Assembly: GCF_002386345.1 (NCBI RefSeq)
Contig: NZ_CP023507.1
Span: 1-64,000, forward strand
Direction of reading: 5' to 3'
Length of the DNA: 64,000 nucleotides
Origin: Streptococcus oralis
GTDB taxonomy: Bacteria; Bacillota; Bacilli; Lactobacillales; Streptococcaceae
Positions within the stretch are counted from its first letter, which is position 1. Each line of letters starts with the position of its first letter. Below the pieces are notes generated by a model that searched no databases, was not told the origin of the DNA, and was given only the letters and a program-made list of their open reading frames with translations. Positions 17,519 through 29,651 of the stretch are shown piece after piece. The position numbers were made by a program, and so were the translations under genes.

Positions 17519-18529
17519 ATGGTAGTTAAAGTTGGTATTAACGGTTTCGGACGTATCGGTCGTCTTGCTTTCCGCCGTATCCAAAACGTAGAAGGTGTTG
17601 AAGTTACTCGCATCAACGACCTTACAGATCCAGTTATGCTTGCACACTTGTTGAAATACGACACAACTCAAGGTCGTTTCGACGGTACTGTAGAAGTTAA
17701 AGAAGGTGGATTTGAAGTTAACGGTAAATTCGTTAAAGTTTCTGCTGAACGTGATCCAGAACAAATCGACTGGGCTACTGACGGTGTAGAAATTGTTCTT
17801 GAAGCAACTGGTTTCTTTGCTAAGAAAGCAGCGGCTGAAAAACACTTGCACGCTGGAGGAGCTAAAAAAGTTGTTATCACTGCTCCTGGTGGAAACGATG
17901 TTAAAACAGTTGTATTTAACACTAACCACGACATTCTTGACGGTACTGAAACAGTTATCTCAGGTGCTTCATGTACTACAAACTGCTTGGCTCCAATGGC
18001 TAAAGCTCTTCAAGACAACTTCGGTGTTGTAGAAGGATTGATGACTACTATCCACGCTTACACTGGTGACCAAATGATCCTTGACGGACCACACCGTGGT
18101 GGTGACCTTCGCCGTGCTCGCGCTGGTGCAGTTAACATCGTTCCTAACTCAACTGGTGCTGCTAAAGCAATCGGTTTGGTTATTCCTGAATTGAACGGCA
18201 AATTGGATGGAGCTGCTCAACGTGTTCCTGTTCCAGCTGGTTCAGTAACTGAATTGGTAGCAGTTCTTGAAAAGAATGTTACTGTTGATGAAGTAAACGC
18301 AGCTATGAAAGCAGCTTCAAACGAATCATACGGTTACACAGAAGATCCAATCGTATCTTCAGATATCTTAGGTATGTCTTACGGTTCATTGTTCGATGCA
18401 ACTCAAACTAAAGTTCTTGACGTTGACGGCAAACAATTGGTTAAAGTTGTTTCATGGTATGACAACGAAATGTCTTACACTTCACAACTTGTTCGTACTC
18501 TTGAATACTTCGCAAAAATCGCTAAATAA
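17519..18529 (+). CDS. gap: Glyceraldehyde-3-phosphate dehydrogenase
   Basis: 336 residues, the usual length of phosphorylating GAPDH. NAD-binding [10 protein letters not shown] at the N-terminus and the catalytic Cys152 in SGASCTTNC. Converts glyceraldehyde 3-phosphate to 1,3-bisphosphoglycerate; in streptococci it is also found on the surface and binds plasmin(ogen), known for the family only. The ATG at 17519 follows AAGGAGG; an upstream in-frame start at 17447 lies close to the promoter and is not likely used. Strong promoter, strict bias to common codons as in highly expressed genes. Confidence 0.97.
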   Translation: MVVKVGINGFGRIGRLAFRRIQNVEGVEVTRINDLTDPVMLAHLLKYDTTQGRFDGTVEVKEGGFEVNGKFVKVSAERDPEQIDWATDGVEIVLEATGFFAKKAAAEKHLHAGGAKKVVITAPGGNDVKTVVFNTNHDILDGTETVISGASCTTNCLAPMAKALQDNFGVVEGLMTTIHAYTGDQMILDGPHRGGDLRRARAGAVNIVPNSTGAAKAIGLVIPELNGKLDGAAQRVPVPAGSVTELVAVLEKNVTVDEVNAAMKAASNESYGYTEDPIVSSDILGMSYGSLFDATQTKVLDVDGKQLVKVVSWYDNEMSYTSQLVRTLEYFAKIAK

Positions 18530-18542
18530 TTCTTGAGTCGAT

Positions 18543-18573
18543 AAAAGCAAGGCCTTCTGGTCTTGCTTTTTTG
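18543..18573. terminator. Terminator after gap (bidirectional form)
   Basis: AAAAGCAAG, 9-base loop, CTTGCTTTTTT. Confidence 0.85.
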
Positions 18574-18579
18574 TATAGA

Positions 18580-18607
18580 AAAATGGATGATAGTGTCATC
18601 CATTTTG
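18580..18607 (-). terminator. Terminator of the pseudouridine synthase gene
   Basis: Read on the minus strand: AAAATGGATGA, short loop, TCATCCATTTTT. The stop codon of the gene lies in the stem. Confidence 0.7.
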
Positions 18608-19471
18608 TTTTAATTCTATTTCGAAAGTATCCGAGAGGGCAGTGAAACTCAATTTTTCTAAGGTGAGTGGATGAGTAAAGGAGAGTCGAAAAGCGTGGAG
18701 CATGAGCCGGCTCGTTCTTGATTTAGAGTTATAGAGAGGATCGCCCAGGATAGGGTGCTTATGGTGAGAGAGGTGAACACGGATTTGATGCGTTCGACCG
18801 GTCTTTAGTTTGCAACGGACAAGGGTAGTCTTGTTTGGGAATTGTTTTAATCGACTGATATGTGTTTCAGCATATTGTCCATTTTTTTCATCAACTATTC
18901 TTTTTCTACGATCGTGTCGATCACGACCAATTTTATCTCGAAAGACAAGTTCTTTACTCCCTACTTGCCCCTCTACGAGTGCCCAGTACTCACGAGCAAT
19001 GTCCTTTTTCTCCAACAAACGATTGAGGATGGGTAAGATAAAAGGATTTTTAGCAAAAAGCACTAAACCGCTTGTTTCCATATCCAGGCGATGAACGACA
19101 TAGCAGTTTTGGCCAACGTAGGCAGAGACGTGATTGAGAAGGGCGATTTCACCAGGTTGATTTCCGTGAGTTTTCATTCCCTCTGGCTTGTTGACGATAA
19201 TGAGATGTTGGTCTTGGTAAATCTCTTGAACGAGGTCTAGATTGCCCCAAAGGATTTCTTTTGGGGGATAATCTTCCTCGTCAAAAGTCAACTGACAAAT
19301 GTCACCTGGTTTGACTATCTCGTTCCAGTGAACTTGTTTTTGATTGATTAAGATATTCTTCTTGGTTCTTAGAAAATGGCGAATCTTTCTAGGAATGAGG
19401 AGTTGTTCCTCTAGGAGTTCCTTGACCGTCATTTGAGGCAGGGATGATGGTAATGTAAATGTGAATTGCAT
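18596..19471 (-). CDS. RluA/RluD-family pseudouridine synthase
   Basis: 291 residues. An N-terminal S4-like part (about residues 14-62) is followed by the RluA catalytic domain. The catalytic aspartate is Asp130 in HRLDMETSGLV; later family motifs are REYWALVEG and LKTGRTHQIRVHLSH. It makes pseudouridine in rRNA (or tRNA); the exact site cannot be told from sequence. Convergent with gap and divergent from pbp2A. Confidence 0.88.
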   Translation of the reverse strand: MQFTFTLPSSLPQMTVKELLEEQLLIPRKIRHFLRTKKNILINQKQVHWNEIVKPGDICQLTFDEEDYPPKEILWGNLDLVQEIYQDQHLIIVNKPEGMKTHGNQPGEIALLNHVSAYVGQNCYVVHRLDMETSGLVLFAKNPFILPILNRLLEKKDIAREYWALVEGQVGSKELVFRDKIGRDRHDRRKRIVDEKNGQYAETHISRLKQFPNKTTLVRCKLKTGRTHQIRVHLSHHKHPILGDPLYNSKSRTSRLMLHAFRLSFTHPLTLEKLSFTALSDTFEIELKQNG

Positions 19472-19522
19472 ACAGATATTGTAACAAAAAAAGCCCTGTT
19501 TGGATAGGGAACAGCTAAATTC

Positions 19523-19557
19523 TTGAGTTCCTATGGTGAAGATGATAAAATAAACGC
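19523..19557 (+). promoter_or_regulatory. Promoter of pbp2A (start site at the ATG)
   Basis: TTGAGT (19523-19528), 17 bases, TAAAAT (19546-19551). A start site seven bases after the -10 would be the A of the ATG at 19558; no ribosome binding site is seen. This points to a leaderless transcript. Confidence 0.5.
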
Positions 19558-21753
19558 ATGAAATTAGATAAATTATTTGAGAAGTTTCTTTCTCTCTTTA
19601 AAAAAGAAACGAATGAATCCGCGGAGTCTGATTCGACTAGCATGCGTCGTTCACGGAGCGATAGAAAAAAACTAGGCCATGTAGGTTCGATACGGAAATT
19701 TTGGCGTCGTTATCATCTGACCAAGATTGTCATCATTTTAGGGTTAAGTTCTGGTTTGCTAGTAGGAACCTACCTATTTGCCATAGCCAAGTCTACCAAT
19801 GTTAATGATTTGCAAAATGCCTTGAAAACGCGAACTCTGATTTTTGACCGCGAAGAAAAAGAGGCAGGGGCTCTATCAGGTCAAAAGGGAACCTATGTTG
19901 AGCTGGCAGATATCAGCAAAGACTTGCAAGATGCTGTTGTCGCGACAGAGGACCGTTCTTTTTATAAAAATGATGGGATTAACTACGGTCGTTTCTTTCT
20001 AGCCATCCTTACAGCGGGTCGTTCTGGAGGGGGGTCCACCATCACTCAACAGTTGGCGAAAAATGCTTATCTGTCTCAGGACCAAACCGTTGAACGGAAA
20101 GCCAAGGAGTTTTTCCTTGCCTTAGAGTTGACAAAGAAATACAGCAAGGAGCAAATCCTTACTATGTACCTCAATAACGCCTACTTCGGAAATGGGGTAT
20201 GGGGTGTTGAAGATGCAAGTAAGAAATATTTCGGTGTATCGGCTTCACAACTAACGCTTGATCAGGCGGCGACTCTAGCAGGGATGCTCAAGGGACCAGA
20301 ATTGTATAATCCATTAAATTCTGTTGAGACTTCGACCAACCGTAGGGATACTGTTTTGCAAAATATGGTTGCAGCAGGTTATATTGATAAAAACCAAGAG
20401 ACCGAAGCGGCTGGAGTAGATATGGCTTCTCAACTGCAAGATAAATATGAAGGCAAAGTTTCGGATTATCGTTACCCGTCCTATTTTGATGCTGTTGTCA
20501 ACGAAGCGGTTTCCAAGTACAATCTCACAGAAGAAGAGATTGTCAACAACGGCTATCGCATCTACACAGAGCTTGACCAAAACTACCAAGCAAACATGCA
20601 GGTTATTTACGAAAACACTTCGCTATTTCCAACAGCAGAAGACGGAACGCATGCCGAATCAGGTAGTGTCGCTCTGGAACCCAAGACTGGTGGAGTGCGT
20701 GGAGTTGTTGGTCGTGTAGCTGGTGATGACAAACCAGGCTTCCGCAATTTTAACTATGCCACTCAGTCTAAGCGTAGCCCAGGCTCAACCATTAAACCTT
20801 TAGTCGTTTATACACCCGCAGTAGAAGCAGGATGGGCCTTGAACAAGCAACTGGATAATCATACGATGCAGTACAACAGTTATCAAGTAGACAACTATGC
20901 GGGTATTAAGACATCTCCAGAAGTACCTATGTATCAGGCCTTGGCGGAATCACTCAACCTGCCAGCTGTTGCGACTGTAAATGAATTAGGTATTGACAAA
21001 GCTTTTGACGCTGGGGAGAGATTTGGTCTGAATATGGAAAAAGTTGACCGAGTTCTTGGAGTTGCTCTTGGTGGAGGTGTGGAGACGAATCCTCTCCAGA
21101 TGGCGCAAGCCTATGCAGCCTTTGCTAATGGAGGTCTGATGCCTGAAGCGCATTTCATCACTCGTATTGAAAATGCCAGCGGTCAGGTCATCAAGAGTCA
21201 TAAAAATTCCCAAAAACGAGTGATTGATAAGTCGGTAGCCGATAAAATGACCAGCATGATGCTAGGAACATTTACCAATGGTACAGGAATTAGTTCGTCA
21301 CCAGCGGATTACGTTATGGCTGGTAAAACAGGTACGACTGAAGCTGTTTTCAACCCAGAATATACCAGTGATCAGTGGGTGATCGGCTATACTCCGGATG
21401 TGGTCATCAGCCACTGGCTCGGTTTCCCAACAACAGATGAGAACCATTATCTAGCAGGTTCGACCTCCAATGGAGCAGCCCATGTCTTTAGAAGTATGGC
21501 TAATACCATTTTACCTTACACTCCAGGTAGCACTTTTACAGTTGAAAATGCTTATAAACAAAATGGGATTGAACCAGAAAATACGAAAAAGCAAGTTGTT
21601 GAAGATGAGACAAACCAGTCTGAGGACCCGATAGGAGATATTCGTAGTCGTGCACAAAATCTTGTAGATGAAGCAGGCCGTGCGATTTCAGAAGCTAAGA
21701 TAAAAGAAAAAGCCCAGACAATATGGGACTCAATCCTTAATCTATTTCGTTAA
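19558..21753 (+). CDS. pbp2A: Penicillin-binding protein 2A (class A, bifunctional)
   Basis: 731 residues. A basic cytoplasmic N-terminus (1-54), one membrane helix (about 56-77), a GT51 glycosyltransferase domain (catalytic Glu131 in EDRSFYKNDG; GGSTITQQLAKNAYL), and a transpeptidase domain with Ser410 in STIK, SLN near residue 465 and the KTGT box starting at Lys590. It polymerises and cross-links peptidoglycan. Charged C-terminal tail after about 690. No ribosome binding site before the ATG; the promoter places the transcript start at or near the ATG. Confidence 0.94.
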   Translation: MKLDKLFEKFLSLFKKETNESAESDSTSMRRSRSDRKKLGHVGSIRKFWRRYHLTKIVIILGLSSGLLVGTYLFAIAKSTNVNDLQNALKTRTLIFDREEKEAGALSGQKGTYVELADISKDLQDAVVATEDRSFYKNDGINYGRFFLAILTAGRSGGGSTITQQLAKNAYLSQDQTVERKAKEFFLALELTKKYSKEQILTMYLNNAYFGNGVWGVEDASKKYFGVSASQLTLDQAATLAGMLKGPELYNPLNSVETSTNRRDTVLQNMVAAGYIDKNQETEAAGVDMASQLQDKYEGKVSDYRYPSYFDAVVNEAVSKYNLTEEEIVNNGYRIYTELDQNYQANMQVIYENTSLFPTAEDGTHAESGSVALEPKTGGVRGVVGRVAGDDKPGFRNFNYATQSKRSPGSTIKPLVVYTPAVEAGWALNKQLDNHTMQYNSYQVDNYAGIKTSPEVPMYQALAESLNLPAVATVNELGIDKAFDAGERFGLNMEKVDRVLGVALGGGVETNPLQMAQAYAAFANGGLMPEAHFITRIENASGQVIKSHKNSQKRVIDKSVADKMTSMMLGTFTNGTGISSSPADYVMAGKTGTTEAVFNPEYTSDQWVIGYTPDVVISHWLGFPTTDENHYLAGSTSNGAAHVFRSMANTILPYTPGSTFTVENAYKQNGIEPENTKKQVVEDETNQSEDPIGDIRSRAQNLVDEAGRAISEAKIKEKAQTIWDSILNLFR

Positions 21754-21771
21754 GAGGCTTGTCAAAGCCTC
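21754..21771 (+). terminator. Hairpin after pbp2A
   Basis: GAGGCTT-GTCA-AAGCCTC, perfect 7-bp stem; the T run after it is poor. The loop and end of the stem carry the -35 (TTGTCA) of the next promoter. Confidence 0.6.
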
Positions 21772-21787
21772 GGTTTCTTGTTATAAT
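21759..21787 (+). promoter_or_regulatory. Promoter of rpmG-secE-nusG
   Basis: TTGTCA (21759-21764), 17 bases, TATAAT (21782-21787). Confidence 0.7.
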
Positions 21788-21805
21788 AGATAAGATGGAG
21801 GCGTT

Positions 21806-21958
21806 ATGGCACTAAAAAATGCAAGCCTAGCTTGTGCAGTTTGTGGTTCAAGGAATTACTCAATCAAAATTAGTGGGAACCCCAAGCCAACACGACTAGA
21901 AGTAAATAAATTTTGTAAACATTGTGGAAAATATACGACACATAGAGAAACGAGATAG
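21806..21958 (+). CDS. rpmG: Ribosomal protein bL33
   Basis: 50 residues, [19 protein letters not shown] onwards. Two CxxC pairs (CAVC and CKHC) show the zinc-binding form. GGAG ribosome binding site. It sits directly before secE, the usual Firmicute order rpmG-secE-nusG. Other bL33 copies are normally present elsewhere in streptococcal genomes. Confidence 0.9.
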   Translation: MALKNASLACAVCGSRNYSIKISGNPKPTRLEVNKFCKHCGKYTTHRETR

Positions 21959-21967
21959 GAGAGAACG

Positions 21968-22144
21968 ATGGGTTTTATTAAGGATATTTTTAAACTTCTT
22001 AAAGAAACAACTTGGCCAACTCGCAAAGAAAGCTGGAGAGATTTTCGCTCTATTATGGAATACACAGCCTTCTTTGTGGTCATCATTTACATTTTTGACC
22101 AGTTGATTGTATCAGGTTTGATTCGATTTATTAACATTTTTTAG
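21968..22144 (+). CDS. secE: Preprotein translocase subunit SecE
   Basis: 58 residues, the short single-helix form of Gram-positive SecE. The conserved amphipathic part KETTWPTRKESW is at residues 13-24, followed by one membrane helix (about 32-54). Holds SecY in the translocon. AGGAGA ribosome binding site, 9 bases after rpmG. Confidence 0.92.
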   Translation: MGFIKDIFKLLKETTWPTRKESWRDFRSIMEYTAFFVVIIYIFDQLIVSGLIRFINIF

Positions 22145-22201
22145 AAGAAAAGTGGAGAAGTTCTGCTAACTTTCTTCTATATATGTATGAAAGGAAATAT
22201 C

Positions 22202-22738
22202 ATGGATAGTTTTGACAAGGGATGGTTTGTTCTACAAACTTATTCTGGCTATGAAAATAAGGTAAAAGAAAATCTATTGCAACGTGCGCAAACATATAAC
22301 ATGTTGGATAATATTCTACGTGTTGAGATTCCAACACAAACCGTGCAAGTTGAGAAAAATGGAAAGAAAAAGGAAATTGAAGAGAATCGCTTTCCAGGTT
22401 ATGTCCTTGTAGAAATGGTCATGACCGATGAAGCATGGTTCGTCGTTCGAAACACACCTAACGTAACAGGATTCGTTGGCTCACACGGTAACAGATCAAA
22501 ACCAACTCCACTTTTGGAGCAAGAAATCCGTGATATTCTGGTTTCAATGGGACAAACTGTTCAAGAGTTCGATATTGATGTTGAAGTTGGCCAGACAGTC
22601 CGTATCATTGATGGCGCTTTTGCAGACTACACAGGAAAAATTACTGAAATTGATAACAACAAAGTGAAGATGATTATCTCTATGTTTGGTAATGATACGA
22701 TTGCAGAAGTGAATCTCAACCAAATTGCAGAATTATAA
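22202..22738 (+). CDS. nusG: Transcription antitermination/elongation factor NusG
   Basis: 178 residues. N-terminal NGN domain (WFVLQTYSGYENKVKENL, then FPGYVLVEMVM and VRNTPNVTGFVG) and C-terminal KOW domain (VGQTVRIIDGAFADYTGKI). Binds RNA polymerase and links it to Rho-independent pausing and ribosomes. ATG at 22202 preferred over an in-frame ATG at 22187, because GAAAGGA lies between them and proteins of this family start MDSFDKGW. Confidence 0.95.
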   Translation: MDSFDKGWFVLQTYSGYENKVKENLLQRAQTYNMLDNILRVEIPTQTVQVEKNGKKKEIEENRFPGYVLVEMVMTDEAWFVVRNTPNVTGFVGSHGNRSKPTPLLEQEIRDILVSMGQTVQEFDIDVEVGQTVRIIDGAFADYTGKITEIDNNKVKMIISMFGNDTIAEVNLNQIAEL

Positions 22739-22742
22739 CCCC

Positions 22743-22765
22743 AGAGAGGCTTTGCCTCTCTTTTT
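22743..22765 (+). terminator. Terminator after nusG
   Basis: GAGAGGC-TTT-GCCTCTC and five T. Confidence 0.88.
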
Positions 22766-22769
22766 ATGT

Positions 22770-22797
22770 GCTGTTGAGGGAGGAAGAAGTATAGAAT
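22770..22797 (+). promoter_or_regulatory. Possible competence promoter of comX
   Basis: CTGTTGAGG (22771-22779) resembles one half of the ComE direct repeat (ACA-x-TTGAG), followed 12 bases later by TAGAAT (22792-22797). The expected second half, one turn-pair upstream, falls in the nusG terminator and is not recognisable. Weak call. Confidence 0.3.
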
Positions 22798-22858
22798 AGA
22801 GGAAGTAGACCCAGTGGCTCGCGCATTTTGCTAAACTAAATGCAGAAAGGAGAGGTCT

Positions 22859-23332
22859 ATGAATCTAAAAGATTTATATGAAGAAAGTAAGGGAATCGTC
22901 CATAAGTGTCGCAAAGATTATCATTTGCATCTGTGGGAGAAAGAGGACTGGGATCAGGAAGGCATGTTATGTCTGTATGAGCTGGTGAGTCGCAACCCAG
23001 AGTTACTAGAGGGCGACCGCCATCAACTATATGTTTGCTTTAAAACAAAGTTTAGAAATCGCATCCTAGATTACATCCGTAAACAGGAAAGCCACAAGCG
23101 CCGTTTTGACAAAGAACCCTATGAAGAGGTGAGTGAGATTAGCCATCGTCTAGGAGAAAAAGGACTCAGACTGGACGATTATTATCTCTTTCACGAACTT
23201 CTAAAGAATTATAAATCAAAGCAGAGTATGGAAAAACAAGAGTTAATAGATCGTCTCATGGGAGGGGAAGTCTTTAGAGGACGTAAAGCTCTCCTGAGAG
23301 AACTTTCCTTTATCTTTTCAGAATTTCGATAA
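22859..23332 (+). CDS. comX: Competence sigma factor ComX (SigX)
   Basis: 157 residues. An alternative sigma factor that directs RNA polymerase to late competence genes (TACGAATA promoters). Clear match to pneumococcal ComX: YLHLWE-type segment HLHLWEKEDWDQEGMLCL, then FKTKFRNRILDYIRKQES and DKEPYEEVSEISHR, then the C-terminal region-4-like helix part. GGAGAG ribosome binding site. In mitis-group genomes comX copies lie next to rRNA operons, as here. It shows the strain descends from a naturally transformable lineage. Confidence 0.93.
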   Translation: MNLKDLYEESKGIVHKCRKDYHLHLWEKEDWDQEGMLCLYELVSRNPELLEGDRHQLYVCFKTKFRNRILDYIRKQESHKRRFDKEPYEEVSEISHRLGEKGLRLDDYYLFHELLKNYKSKQSMEKQELIDRLMGGEVFRGRKALLRELSFIFSEFR

Positions 23333-23347
23333 AGAGGAAAAAAGTCC

Positions 23348-23375
23348 TTGACAAAGGTAAAAAAGTAGGTATAAT
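23348..23375 (+). promoter_or_regulatory. Promoter of tRNA-Glu and the rrn region
   Basis: TTGACA (23348-23353), 16 bases, TATAAT (23370-23375). Confidence 0.75.
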
Positions 23376-23396
23376 AGAAAGAGTTGAAAAGCTCAA

Positions 23397-23468
23397 GGTC
23401 CGTTGGTCAAGGGGTTAAGACACCGCCTTTTCACGGCGGTAACACGGGTTCGAATCCCGTACGGACTA
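23397..23468 (+). tRNA. tRNA-Glu (TTC)
   Basis: 72-base cloverleaf; acceptor GGTCCGT/ACGGACT, anticodon loop TTTTCAC with TTC. No encoded CCA. Confidence 0.95.
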
Positions 23469-23514
23469 TGGTGTATTGCGGTTAAAAAAACTTGAAAAAA
23501 GTTTAAAAAATCTG

Positions 23515-23543
23515 TTGACAGAGACAGATGGCTGTGATATACT
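23515..23543 (+). promoter_or_regulatory. rRNA operon promoter
   Basis: TTGACA (23515-23520), 17 bases, TATACT (23538-23543), about 155 bases before mature 16S. Confidence 0.8.
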
Positions 23544-23593
23544 AATATAGTTGTCGCTTGAGAGAGAATGAGTGACAAAGACCTTTGAAAACT

Positions 23594-23616
23594 GAACAAG
23601 ACGAACCAATGTGCAG
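23594..23616 (+). other. 5' arm of the 16S processing stem
   Basis: ACCAATGTGCAG (23605-23616) is the exact complement of CTGCACATTGGT (25263-25274) after 16S, and the flanks extend the pairing (CAAGAC with GTCTTG). This is the expected RNase III cleavage stem of pre-16S rRNA. Confidence 0.75.
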
Positions 23617-23698
23617 GGCACTATAACTAAGGTTATAGTACTGAACAATGAAAAAAACAATAAATCTGTCAGTGACAGAAATGAGTAAGAACTCAAAC

Positions 23699-25254
<1,556 letters not shown>

Positions 25255-25299
25255 ATAAGGAACTGCACATTGGTCTTGTTTAGTCTTGAGAGGTCTTGT

Positions 25300-25372
25300 G
25301 GGGCCTTAGCTCAGCTGGGAGAGCGCCTGCTTTGCACGCAGGAGGTCAGCGGTTCGATCCCGCTAGGCTCCA
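25300..25372 (+). tRNA. tRNA-Ala (TGC)
   Basis: 73 bases in the 16S-23S spacer, acceptor GGGGCCT/AGGCTCC, anticodon loop TTTGCAC. The only tRNA in this spacer, as usual for streptococci. Confidence 0.96.
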
Positions 25373-25403
25373 TTGGTGAGAGATCACCAAGTAATGCACA
25401 TTG

Positions 25404-25427
25404 AAAATTGAATATCTATATCAAATA
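25404..25427 (+). other. 5' arm of the 23S processing stem
   Basis: AAAATTGAATATCTA with TATCAAATA pairs with TATTTGATAGATATTCAATTTT after 23S (28431-28452), the RNase III stem of pre-23S rRNA. Confidence 0.75.
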
Positions 25428-25493
25428 GTAACAAGAAAATAAACCGAAACGCTGTAGTATTAAAAGAGTTTATGACTGAAAGGTCAAAAAATA

Positions 25494-28395
<2,902 letters not shown>

Positions 28396-28471
28396 AGTAA
28401 CTGAGAATACGAAGTGTGAGGTTTTCTTGGTATTTGATAGATATTCAATTTTGAGTAGGTATTACTCAGAG

Positions 28472-28587
28472 TTAAGTGACGATAGCCTAGGAGATACACC
28501 TGTACCCATGCCGAACACAGCAGTTAAGCCCTAGAACGCCGGAAGTAGTTGGGGGTTGCCCCCTGTGAGATATGGAAGTCGCTTAGC
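28472..28587 (+). rRNA. 5S ribosomal RNA
   Basis: About 116 bases. Ends pair (TTAAGTGACGATAGCC with AAGTCGCTTAG); contains the conserved CCGAACACAGCAGTTAAG. Confidence 0.93.
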
Positions 28588-28591
28588 TTGA

Positions 28592-28685
28592 GGGAGTTTA
28601 GCTTAGTTGTAATTGAGAGGAAATCGAAATTACAATCGGCGGATGAGAGAAACGAAGTTTCTTACCGTTGGCTGAGCTAGACTCC
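28592..28685 (+). other. Structured spacer between 5S and tRNA-Val
   Basis: GGGAGTTTAGCTTAG (28592-28606) can pair with CTGAGCTAGACTCC (28672-28685), with inner hairpins GTAATT/AATTAC and AGAAAC/GTTTCT. The 5' arm copies the first 18 bases of the following tRNA-Val with two changes. Likely a processing structure or a tRNA remnant; no function shown. Confidence 0.5.
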
Positions 28686-28692
28686 GCCCTTT

Positions 28693-28765
28693 GGGAGTTT
28701 AGCTCAGCTGGGAGAGCATCTGCCTTACAAGCAGAGGGTCAGCGGTTCGATCCCGTTAACTCCCA
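28693..28765 (+). tRNA. tRNA-Val (TAC)
   Basis: 73 bases, acceptor GGGAGTT/AACTCCC, anticodon loop CTTACAA. Confidence 0.96.
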
Positions 28766-28767
28766 TA

Positions 28768-28840
28768 GGTCCCGTAGTGTAGCGGTTATCACGTCGCCCT
28801 GTCACGGCGAAGATCGCGGGTTCGATTCCCGTCGGGACCG
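28768..28840 (+). tRNA. tRNA-Asp (GTC)
   Basis: 73 bases, acceptor GGTCCCG/CGGGACC, anticodon loop CTGTCAC; discriminator G. Two bases after tRNA-Val. Confidence 0.96.
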
Positions 28841-28864
28841 TTTAAGATAACGGAAGTTATTTTA

Positions 28865-28937
28865 GACTCGTTAGCTCAGTTGGTAGAGCAATTGACTTTT
28901 AATCAATGGGTCACTGGTTCGAGCCCAGTACGGGTCA
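28865..28937 (+). tRNA. tRNA-Lys (TTT)
   Basis: 73 bases, acceptor GACTCGT/ACGGGTC, anticodon loop CTTTTAA. Confidence 0.96.
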
Positions 28938-28942
28938 TATTT

Positions 28943-29024
28943 GCGGGTTTGGCGGAATTGGCAGACGCACCAGATTTAGGATCTGGCGCTTAACGGCGTG
29001 GGGGTTCAAGTCCCTTAACCCGCA
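28943..29024 (+). tRNA. tRNA-Leu (TAG)
   Basis: 82 bases with a long variable arm, acceptor GCGGGTT/AACCCGC, anticodon loop TTTAGGA. Confidence 0.96.
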
Positions 29025-29036
29025 TAATAGAAAGTA

Positions 29037-29109
29037 GCCGGCTTAGCTCAGTTGGTAGAGCATCTGATTTGTAATCAGAGGGTCGCGTGTTCAAGTCATG
29101 TAGCCGGCA
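29037..29109 (+). tRNA. tRNA-Thr (TGT)
   Basis: 73 bases, acceptor GCCGGCT/AGCCGGC, anticodon loop TTTGTAA. Confidence 0.96.
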
Positions 29110-29136
29110 TTTTTTTATATAGAATAAGAGGTCGAT

Positions 29137-29208
29137 GCGAACGTAGTTCAGTGGTAGAACACCACCTTGCCAAGGTGGGGGTCGCGGGTTCGAATCCCGT
29201 CGTTCGCT
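29137..29208 (+). tRNA. tRNA-Gly (GCC)
   Basis: 72 bases, acceptor GCGAACG/CGTTCGC, anticodon loop TTGCCAA. Confidence 0.96.
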
Positions 29209-29215
29209 TAGAGAG

Positions 29216-29301
29216 GCCGGGGTGGCGGAACTGGCAGACGCACAGGACTTAAAATCCTGCGATTGGTAACGATCGTACCGGTTCGATTCCGGTCCTCGGC
29301 A
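29216..29301 (+). tRNA. tRNA-Leu (TAA)
   Basis: 86 bases with a long variable arm, acceptor GCCGGGG/CCTCGGC, anticodon loop CTTAAAA. Confidence 0.95.
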
Positions 29302-29312
29302 TATAATGATGA

Positions 29313-29386
29313 GCACCCTTAGCTCAACTGGATAGAGTACCTGACTACGAATCAGGCGGTTAGAGGTTCGACTCCTCTAGGGTGCA
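29313..29386 (+). tRNA. tRNA-Arg (ACG)
   Basis: 74 bases, acceptor GCACCCT/AGGGTGC, anticodon loop CTACGAA (A34 expected to be edited to inosine). Confidence 0.96.
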
Positions 29387-29401
29387 TTTTTTTATTTAAC
29401 G

Positions 29402-29475
29402 CGGGAAGTAGCTCAGCTTGGTAGAGTACTTGGTTTGGGACCAAGGTGTCGCAGGTTCGAATCCTGTCTTCCCGA
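29402..29475 (+). tRNA. tRNA-Pro (TGG)
   Basis: 74 bases, acceptor CGGGAAG/CTTCCCG, anticodon loop TTTGGGA. Last gene of the rrn-tRNA run. Confidence 0.96.
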
Positions 29476-29483
29476 TCGATTAC

Positions 29484-29511
29484 GAGGATACTTTAGGGTA
29501 TCTTTTTTTTA
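29484..29511 (+). terminator. Terminator of the rrn-tRNA operon
   Basis: GATAC-TTTAGG-GTATC followed by eight T. A second, weaker hairpin with T run lies at about 29519-29545, so this may be a double terminator. Confidence 0.8.
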
Positions 29512-29615
29512 TTTACTAAGGAGATTCTGAGAGTCTTCTTTTTTGTTTACGGAATAAATTTGTGTAAACTAGCAGTGCTTAAGGAATGGTACTAGTCATA
29601 TATTTTCTTTAATTA

Positions 29616-29624
29616 TGGTAAAAT
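29616..29624 (+). promoter_or_regulatory. Promoter of polC (extended -10)
   Basis: TGG followed by TAAAAT (29619-29624); no clear -35. The same ATGGTAAAAT form is found before folP. Confidence 0.5.
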
Positions 29625-29651
29625 AGTAAAAGAATAATGTGAGGAAAATGA

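Noticed and set aside
18580..18607. A regulatory hairpin between gap and the pseudouridine synthase gene
   Set aside because: It is explained as the terminator of the minus-strand gene.
22741..22858. A late-competence (TACGAATA) promoter near comX
   Set aside because: No such box was found here or noticed elsewhere in the window.
28668..29316. Open frames across the tRNA cluster
   Set aside because: They read through several tRNA genes and are not coding.
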